Positions 5,952 to 10,269 of a DNA stretch of 10,269 nucleotides are shown piece after piece. The notes beneath the pieces were generated by a model. The model was not told the origin of the DNA and searched no databases. It saw only the letters and a list, made by a program, of their open reading frames with translations. This DNA comes from Dehalococcoidia bacterium (GTDB taxonomy: Bacteria; Chloroflexota; Dehalococcoidia; Dehalococcoidales; DAOWLH01): positions 1 through 10,269 of the forward strand of contig DAOWDO010000020.1 of assembly GCA_030638985.1 (NCBI GenBank). The letters are read 5' to 3'. A program made the position numbers and the translations under genes. Positions within the stretch are counted from its first letter, which is position 1. Each line of letters starts with the position of its first letter.

Positions 5952-8678
5952 ATGAAGAAACTGCTGCTGCTTATAGACGGCAATTCCCTGCTTCACCGGG
6001 CCTACCATGTTCTGCCACCACTTACTATACGCAAGAGCGGAGAAGTGGTGGGTGCCGTCTATGGCTTTGCCAGCATGCTGCTCAAAGCAATTAGCGAACT
6101 GAAACCAAGCCACTGGGCGATAGCCTTTGATAAGAAAGGGCCCACCTTCCGCCATCAGCTCTATGAACAGTACAAGGCCCACCGGCCGGCAACCCCGGAA
6201 GAACTGGTGGGTCAACTGGGGAGGGTAAGGCAACTGGTTGAGGCCTTCAATCTGCCCATTTTTGAGCTTGACGGCTACGAGGCCGATGATGTCCTCGGCA
6301 GCCTCAGCCAGCAGGCCACCGGTAAAGACACCGATACCGTTATCGTCACCGGCGATGCCGACGCCATGCAACTGGTATCGGACAGGGTCAAGGTGTTCTA
6401 CCCCAAACCGGGAGGCACCTTCTCCCAGGCTATGCTCTATGATGAAGAGGCGGTAAGCCACAAGTACGGCGTAGCGCCTGAGCACATCGCCGACCTGAAG
6501 GCCCTCGTTGGTGACCCGTCAGATAACATCCCCGGTGTCTCCGGCATCGGCCAGAAGACAGCCCCCAGGCTCATTAGCCAGTTCGGCGGCATAGACCAGA
6601 TATATGCCGGTATCAATGAGGTCACTCCGGAAAAAGTAAGAAGACTACTCGTGGATAACGAGGATATCGCCCGGAAGAGCCTGGTGCTGGCGACCATTGT
6701 AACCCGGCTGCCAATCAAGCTGAACCTTACCGATTCAAAGCTAAGCCGCTTTGACCGACAAAAGGTAGCCGAACTCTTCCGGGAGCTGGAGTTTGCCAGC
6801 CTGCTTCCCCGTTTGGCCGAGTTTGATACAGCCGCAACCACCTCCCCGGTTAAGACAGAGCCCCGTATAAAAACGGAATACCGGATTATATGCAATGTCC
6901 CCGACCTTGATAAGCTGGCCGGTCACCTGAGGCAAGCCGGCTCCTTCTCCTTTGACCTGGAGACCACCGGTCTCAACCCCATGCTGGCCCGGATAGTAGG
7001 CATTTCTCTATCAGCGGCACCGGGGGAGGCCTTTTATATTCCCGTTGGCCACGTCGGCCTGGACGAAATAACACAGCTGCCGATGGAAGAGGTCATGGGT
7101 AAAATCGGGCCGCTCCTGGAAGACACCGGACTCCCCAAGACGGCTCACAACGGAAAATACGATACCGTGGTGCTGGCAGAGCAAGGCATAAAGGTCAACA
7201 ACCTGTCCTTCGACACCATGGTTGCCGCCTACCTGCTGGGAGAGAAGTCGCTTGGACTAAAGGCCCTCGCCTTCGCCAGGCTGGGTATAGAAATGACGGC
7301 CATCACCGAGCTTATCGGCTCCGGAGCCAAGCAGAAGTGTATGTCCCAGGTTGAAATCTCTCGCGCCAGCGACTACGCCTGCGCCGATGCCGACCTGACC
7401 GGCAGGCTCAAGGAGCTGTTCGCCACCGAGCTTAAGGAACAGGGAGTGTGGCAGTTATTCGCCGAAGTCGAGATGCCACTGGTGCCGGTGCTGGTACACA
7501 TGGAGAGGAACGGTGTCGCCCTGGATGCCGAGCCGCTACGGCGGATGTCGCACCGCCTGGGCGAGAGGCTACACCAGTTGGAGACCGCTATCTACGAAAA
7601 CGTCGGCCACCGCTTTAACATTAATTCACCCAGGCAGCTGGGCCCTATCCTGTTTGATGAGCTCAAGCTGCCACCAGCCAGGAAAACGAAAACAGGTTAT
7701 TCCACCGAGGCATTGGTACTGGAGGAACTGCGCGGCGCTCATCCGGTAATTGAGATCATCATTGAATACCGCCAGCTAAACAAGCTCAGGTCCACCTATA
7801 TTGACGCCCTGCCGGCACTGGTCAATCCCAAAACAGGGCGGCTACACACCAGCTTCAACCAGACCAGGACAGCCACCGGCCGGCTCTCCTCAAGTGACCC
7901 CAATTTACAGAACATCCCCGTTCGCGGCGAGCCCGGTAGAGAAATAAGGCAAGCCTTTATCGCCCCGGCTGGTTGCCAGCTTCTATCCGGGGACTACTCG
8001 CAGATTGACTTAAGGGTGCTGGCCCACCTTTCCCGGGACCCGGAGCTCCTTGAGGTCTTTGCACAGGATCGTGATGTTCACACCGCCACTGCCATGCGCC
8101 TCTTTGACGTTCCGGCAGACAATGTCACCCCGGATATGCGACGCCTGGCAAAAACGGTCAATTTCGGCATCATCTACGGCATGAGCGGCTACGGACTGGA
8201 GCAGGCAACCGAGCTTACCCGTGAAGAGGCCAACCAGTTCATCGCCTCCTACTTTGAAAAATACCCCGGGGTTAAAGAATACCTTGAAGCCACCAGGCAG
8301 CAGGCAAGAAAGACAGGCTATGTCGAAACGATTCTCGGTCGCCGGCGGTCGATCCCGGAGATCAACTCCGGCAACCGCATCCTGCGGGAAGCCGCCGAGC
8401 GCATGGCCATCAACATGCCGGTGCAGGGAACATCGGCCGATATCATCAAGCTGGCTATGCTCAAGCTCTACCAGGAGATGACCAATCGCAGGCTGAAAAG
8501 CAAGCTCCTCCTCCAGGTACATGACGAGCTCATCTTTGAAGTGCCCGAGGGCGAGCTTATAGAGATGAAAAGCCTGGTATCCCATCTCATGTCAGTAGCG
8601 CTCAAGCTGAGTGTGCCGCTCAAGGTGGATATCAAGACCGGCAGAAACTGGGGGCAGATGGAAAAGCTTGATGAATAG
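5952..8678 (+). CDS. polA: DNA polymerase I with intact proofreading exonuclease
   Basis: PolA fills gaps and removes RNA primers in repair and Okazaki fragment processing. The 908 residues carry three domains. The 5' nuclease (about 1-290) has LIDGNSL with D9, YEADDVLG with D112 and D113, TGDADAMQL and GDPSDNIPGVSGIGQKTA. The 3'-5' exonuclease (about 310-495) keeps DLETTG (D335, E337), AHNGKYD (D404) and YACAD (Y475, D479), so proofreading looks active, unlike Taq-type enzymes. The polymerase domain has motif A DYSQIDLRVLAHLS (D681), the O-helix RRLAKTVNFGIIYG (R730, K734, F738) and motif C QVHDEL (D858, E859). The phenylalanine at 738 is the form that disfavours dideoxynucleotides. I choose ATG 5952 because MKKLLLLIDG is the usual family start; a GTG at 5892 would add 20 residues with no family resemblance and lies in the hairpin. 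The last codons overlap the PAP2 gene. Confidence 0.98.
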   Translation: MKKLLLLIDGNSLLHRAYHVLPPLTIRKSGEVVGAVYGFASMLLKAISELKPSHWAIAFDKKGPTFRHQLYEQYKAHRPATPEELVGQLGRVRQLVEAFNLPIFELDGYEADDVLGSLSQQATGKDTDTVIVTGDADAMQLVSDRVKVFYPKPGGTFSQAMLYDEEAVSHKYGVAPEHIADLKALVGDPSDNIPGVSGIGQKTAPRLISQFGGIDQIYAGINEVTPEKVRRLLVDNEDIARKSLVLATIVTRLPIKLNLTDSKLSRFDRQKVAELFRELEFASLLPRLAEFDTAATTSPVKTEPRIKTEYRIICNVPDLDKLAGHLRQAGSFSFDLETTGLNPMLARIVGISLSAAPGEAFYIPVGHVGLDEITQLPMEEVMGKIGPLLEDTGLPKTAHNGKYDTVVLAEQGIKVNNLSFDTMVAAYLLGEKSLGLKALAFARLGIEMTAITELIGSGAKQKCMSQVEISRASDYACADADLTGRLKELFATELKEQGVWQLFAEVEMPLVPVLVHMERNGVALDAEPLRRMSHRLGERLHQLETAIYENVGHRFNINSPRQLGPILFDELKLPPARKTKTGYSTEALVLEELRGAHPVIEIIIEYRQLNKLRSTYIDALPALVNPKTGRLHTSFNQTRTATGRLSSSDPNLQNIPVRGEPGREIRQAFIAPAGCQLLSGDYSQIDLRVLAHLSRDPELLEVFAQDRDVHTATAMRLFDVPADNVTPDMRRLAKTVNFGIIYGMSGYGLEQATELTREEANQFIASYFEKYPGVKEYLEATRQQARKTGYVETILGRRRSIPEINSGNRILREAAERMAINMPVQGTSADIIKLAMLKLYQEMTNRRLKSKLLLQVHDELIFEVPEGELIEMKSLVSHLMSVALKLSVPLKVDIKTGRNWGQMEKLDE

Positions 8679-9303
8679 AATCTACCCTGCCGTCTATACC
8701 GCAGGCATACTTCTATTCAGCCTGCTTGGCTACCTCGTCCATCGCTTTCAAGTTCTCGCCGTTGACAACACTATAAATCAGTGGTTTTTAGAAATCAGAC
8801 AGCCCCTGCTTGACGAAGTAATGGAAGCAGTCTCTTTTATGGGCAACACCATCCCATCCATAGCAACTATCTCTCTGGTGGCCGTGGTTCTGTTGCTTTT
8901 ACGCAAAAGGCCGGAGGCTATCTTGGTCATTATCGTTCCCGCTGTGGCAACACTGATAACCTGGCTGCTCAAAATCTTGATAGACCGGCCACGCCCCGGT
9001 GAAATTATCTCCGATGGCGGGCTCAGCTTCCCCAGCGGGCACACCACCTATGCAGTTGTCTTCTTCGGTTTGCTTTTTTATCTGGTGCCAAAGCTGGTGA
9101 ATAACTCGGGCATGGTTGTGGCCCTTCGTTCCATCTTAGTACTCGTTATCATCCTCATCGCCCTCTCTCGTTTTTACCTGGAAGCACACTGGCCAAGCGA
9201 TATCCTGGGTAGCCTCATTCTGGGTGGATTGATTCTCTACCCCGCCATTGCTATCTATCGCTATCAGAAGGAAAAAAACAGGATGGCTATCAAAGATGCC
9301 TGA
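8671..9303 (+). CDS. PAP2-family membrane phosphatase
   Basis: This is a 210-residue integral membrane protein of the PAP2 / type 2 phosphatidic acid phosphatase superfamily. All three signature motifs are complete: KILIDRPRP (K101 to P109, the KX6RP motif), PSGH (121-124) and SRFYLEAHWPSD (166-177, the SRX5HX3D motif). The expected catalytic residues are H124 and H173. About six hydrophobic segments surround them. Relatives dephosphorylate phosphatidic acid, phosphatidylglycerol phosphate or undecaprenyl pyrophosphate at the outer membrane face; sequence alone does not choose between these. The ATG at 8671 lies inside the polA stop (ATGAATAG, 8-base overlap), and the 3' end overlaps mutM by 8 bases, so it is sandwiched and probably translationally coupled. 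An in-frame ATG at 8611 would bury 20 codons in polA and add a non-membrane leader, so it is rejected. Its link to DNA repair is positional only. Confidence 0.93.
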   Translation: MNRIYPAVYTAGILLFSLLGYLVHRFQVLAVDNTINQWFLEIRQPLLDEVMEAVSFMGNTIPSIATISLVAVVLLLLRKRPEAILVIIVPAVATLITWLLKILIDRPRPGEIISDGGLSFPSGHTTYAVVFFGLLFYLVPKLVNNSGMVVALRSILVLVIILIALSRFYLEAHWPSDILGSLILGGLILYPAIAIYRYQKEKNRMAIKDA

Positions 9304-10135
9304 GCTGCCTGAAGTGGAAACAGTCAAGAACGAGCTGCTGCCCCATGTTATCGGTAGCAGCATCAGCCACATTACTCTGCTCTGGGAAGGAATTCTTCGC
9401 CAGCCATCGCCTGCCGAGTTCCACCGCCACACTGCCGGGCAAAGAGTCGCCGGCCTCTACCGAAGAGGCAAGTACCTCGTCTTCAGCCTGCAAAGCGGTG
9501 ATTTCCTGATACTGCACCTCAAGATGAGCGGCTCCCTGATAATGGGAGGTGATTCGCCGCCACCGAAATACACCCGGGCAATAATCCGTCTGGATAACGG
9601 GAGAAATATATTATTCCTCGACCCGCGCAAGTTCGGCACCATGCAACTGGTCGAGGACAGCGTCAAGGTGCTGGACAAGCTTGGCCCCGAGCCTCTGGAA
9701 TCAGGCTTTACAGCGGAGTACCTGGTCAAGCGGCTGGGCAAGCGCCATGCCCCGATAAAAGCGGTGCTCCTTGACCAGAAACTTATTGCCGGCATGGGTA
9801 ACATGTACGCCGATGAAGCCCTGTTCCTCGCCGGAATACATCCGCTTACACCAGCGGATAGGCTATCACCGGCAGAGGTCCGGCGGCTTTACGACGCTAT
9901 CAGACAGGTGCTCAAAGAGGCCATAGCAAAGAAGGGGGCCAGTGTCAGCAACTACCTGCGGCCAGGCGGCCAGCCGGGCACTGCTCAAACTTCTTTCAAG
10001 GTAGCCCACAGGGGCGGTAAGCCCTGCCCCACCTGCGGCGCTGCCATAGAGCGCATCCCCATCCGCAACCGGGGCAGCTATTTTTGTCCTCTCTGCCAGC
10101 CGAACCGAATACCCGCTGGTCAAATTGGTAATTAA
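9296..10135 (+). CDS. mutM: Formamidopyrimidine-DNA glycosylase (Fpg/MutM)
   Basis: MutM removes 8-oxoguanine and formamidopyrimidines from DNA and nicks the abasic site. The 279 residues start with the catalytic MPELPEVETV: P2 becomes the N-terminal nucleophile and E3 assists. Further family residues are K59 in RRGKYL, HLKMSGSL (74-81), the DPRKFG segment (109-114), N169 in GMGNMYADEALF and a C-terminal zinc finger with C244, C247, C264 and C267 around R259. The block GASVSNYLRPGGQPGTAQ (214-231) stands in the place of the usual GGTT-type segment and resembles what I recall of Chloroflexota enzymes. The ATG at 9296 is fixed by the N-terminal proline, which must follow the initiator methionine; an ATG at 9248 would add 16 residues and destroy this. 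The gene overlaps the PAP2 gene by 8 bases (ATGCCTGA). PolA, two genes upstream, can fill the gaps it creates. Confidence 0.97.
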   Translation: MPELPEVETVKNELLPHVIGSSISHITLLWEGILRQPSPAEFHRHTAGQRVAGLYRRGKYLVFSLQSGDFLILHLKMSGSLIMGGDSPPPKYTRAIIRLDNGRNILFLDPRKFGTMQLVEDSVKVLDKLGPEPLESGFTAEYLVKRLGKRHAPIKAVLLDQKLIAGMGNMYADEALFLAGIHPLTPADRLSPAEVRRLYDAIRQVLKEAIAKKGASVSNYLRPGGQPGTAQTSFKVAHRGGKPCPTCGAAIERIPIRNRGSYFCPLCQPNRIPAGQIGN

Positions 10136-10145
10136 ATGCTACAAT
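10117..10145 (+). promoter_or_regulatory. Promoter downstream of mutM
   Basis: TGCTACAAT (10137-10145) is an extended -10 element with one mismatch. TGGTCA (10117-10122), 17 bases before the -10 hexamer, matches the -35 at 4 of 6 positions and lies inside the end of mutM. Predicted start is near 10152, giving a leader of about 23 bases. The next gene thus appears to have its own transcription start and need not depend on the polA operon. I see no terminator between them. Confidence 0.55.
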
Positions 10146-10159
10146 GAGCCATCAGACCC

Positions 10160-10166
10160 AAGGAAG
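10160..10166 (+). promoter_or_regulatory. Ribosome binding site of the last gene
   Basis: AAGGAAG lies 8 bases before the ATG at 10175. It is a good purine-rich Shine-Dalgarno at normal spacing and supports the partial gene at the right edge. Confidence 0.6.
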
Positions 10167-10174
10167 AAATACAC

Positions 10175-10269
10175 ATGACAGAAAAAAAGGAATCGCTGGA
10201 AACCTTTGTTAACAACGCCAACAAGAAAGGCTCGAAACGCAACGGGCTTAAAATCCGCTTTGCTTTTAC
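10175..10269 (+). CDS. N-terminal fragment of an unrecognised basic protein
   Basis: An ATG with a well placed AAGGAAG and a plausible promoter opens a frame that runs off the window after 31 codons. The visible peptide begins MTEKKESLETF and continues through a lysine- and arginine-rich stretch (NKKGSKRNGLKIR) before turning hydrophobic (FAF). This could be the cytoplasmic head of a membrane protein or a nucleic-acid-binding tail. I do not recognise the family, and the fragment is too short to say more. Confidence 0.6.
   Translation, partial: MTEKKESLETFVNNANKKGSKRNGLKIRFAF

Noticed and set aside
5736..6485. A 249-codon open frame on the minus strand, antisense to the rhodanese gene and polA
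   Set aside because: It crosses the strongly supported C-terminus of the rhodanese and the polA promoter and N-terminus. Its translation shows no domain I recognise. It is best explained by the codon bias of the opposite strand.
8010..8585. A 191-codon minus-strand open frame antisense to the polA polymerase domain
   Set aside because: It mirrors the catalytic core of PolA, which is certain, and has no supporting signals.
1..10269. Mobile elements, CRISPR, tRNA or rRNA genes, toxin-antitoxin or defence modules
   Set aside because: Nearly all bases are accounted for by conserved housekeeping genes, and no repeats, transposase motifs or RNA folds of these kinds were seen.

Overview
The window looks like ordinary housekeeping chromosome from a bacterium of moderately high GC content. 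The gene set (dnaJ, gpsA, plsY, der, argF, polA, mutM) is bacterial throughout. The protein styles (a GTTAWG nucleotide-binding loop in GpsA; the RPGGQPGTAQ and KVAHRGGKPC blocks of MutM) remind me most of Chloroflexota, perhaps Dehalococcoidia. That placement is from memory and is tentative. I see no insertion sequence, phage gene, CRISPR array, tRNA or rRNA.

Layout. (1) Positions 2-427, plus strand: the 3' end of a dnaJ gene that enters from the left. (2) Positions 443-5255, minus strand: five genes read argF, a two-TM membrane protein of unknown function, der, plsY, gpsA. They converge on dnaJ with only 15 bases between stop codons. Spacings are +10, +83, -7 and +44 bases, so they plausibly form one transcript from an extended -10 promoter upstream of argF. 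The last two genes act in one pathway: GpsA makes glycerol-3-phosphate and PlsY acylates it to start phospholipid synthesis. Der matures the 50S ribosome and ArgF makes citrulline. (3) Positions 5256-5429: a divergent intergenic region with the argF promoter on the minus strand, a good plus-strand promoter and a 6+6 bp dyad next to it. (4) Positions 5430-5876, plus strand: a single-domain rhodanese with an N-terminal export or anchor segment. (5) Positions 5952-10135, plus strand: polA, a PAP2-family membrane phosphatase and mutM, each junction overlapping by 8 bases, so very likely one translationally coupled operon. MutM excises oxidised bases and PolA can refill the resulting gap, so the operon has a base-excision-repair theme. 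(6) Positions 10136-10269: a promoter, a ribosome binding site and the first 31 codons of an unrecognised basic protein that runs off the right edge.

The most interesting signals are in the start regions. Three genes share a TGCTAYAMT extended -10 element. For polA, the perfect copy TGCTATAAT lies so close to the ATG that transcription should begin on the start codon itself, which predicts a leaderless polA mRNA. I found no convincing new biological system here. The least explained gene is the membrane protein between argF and der.
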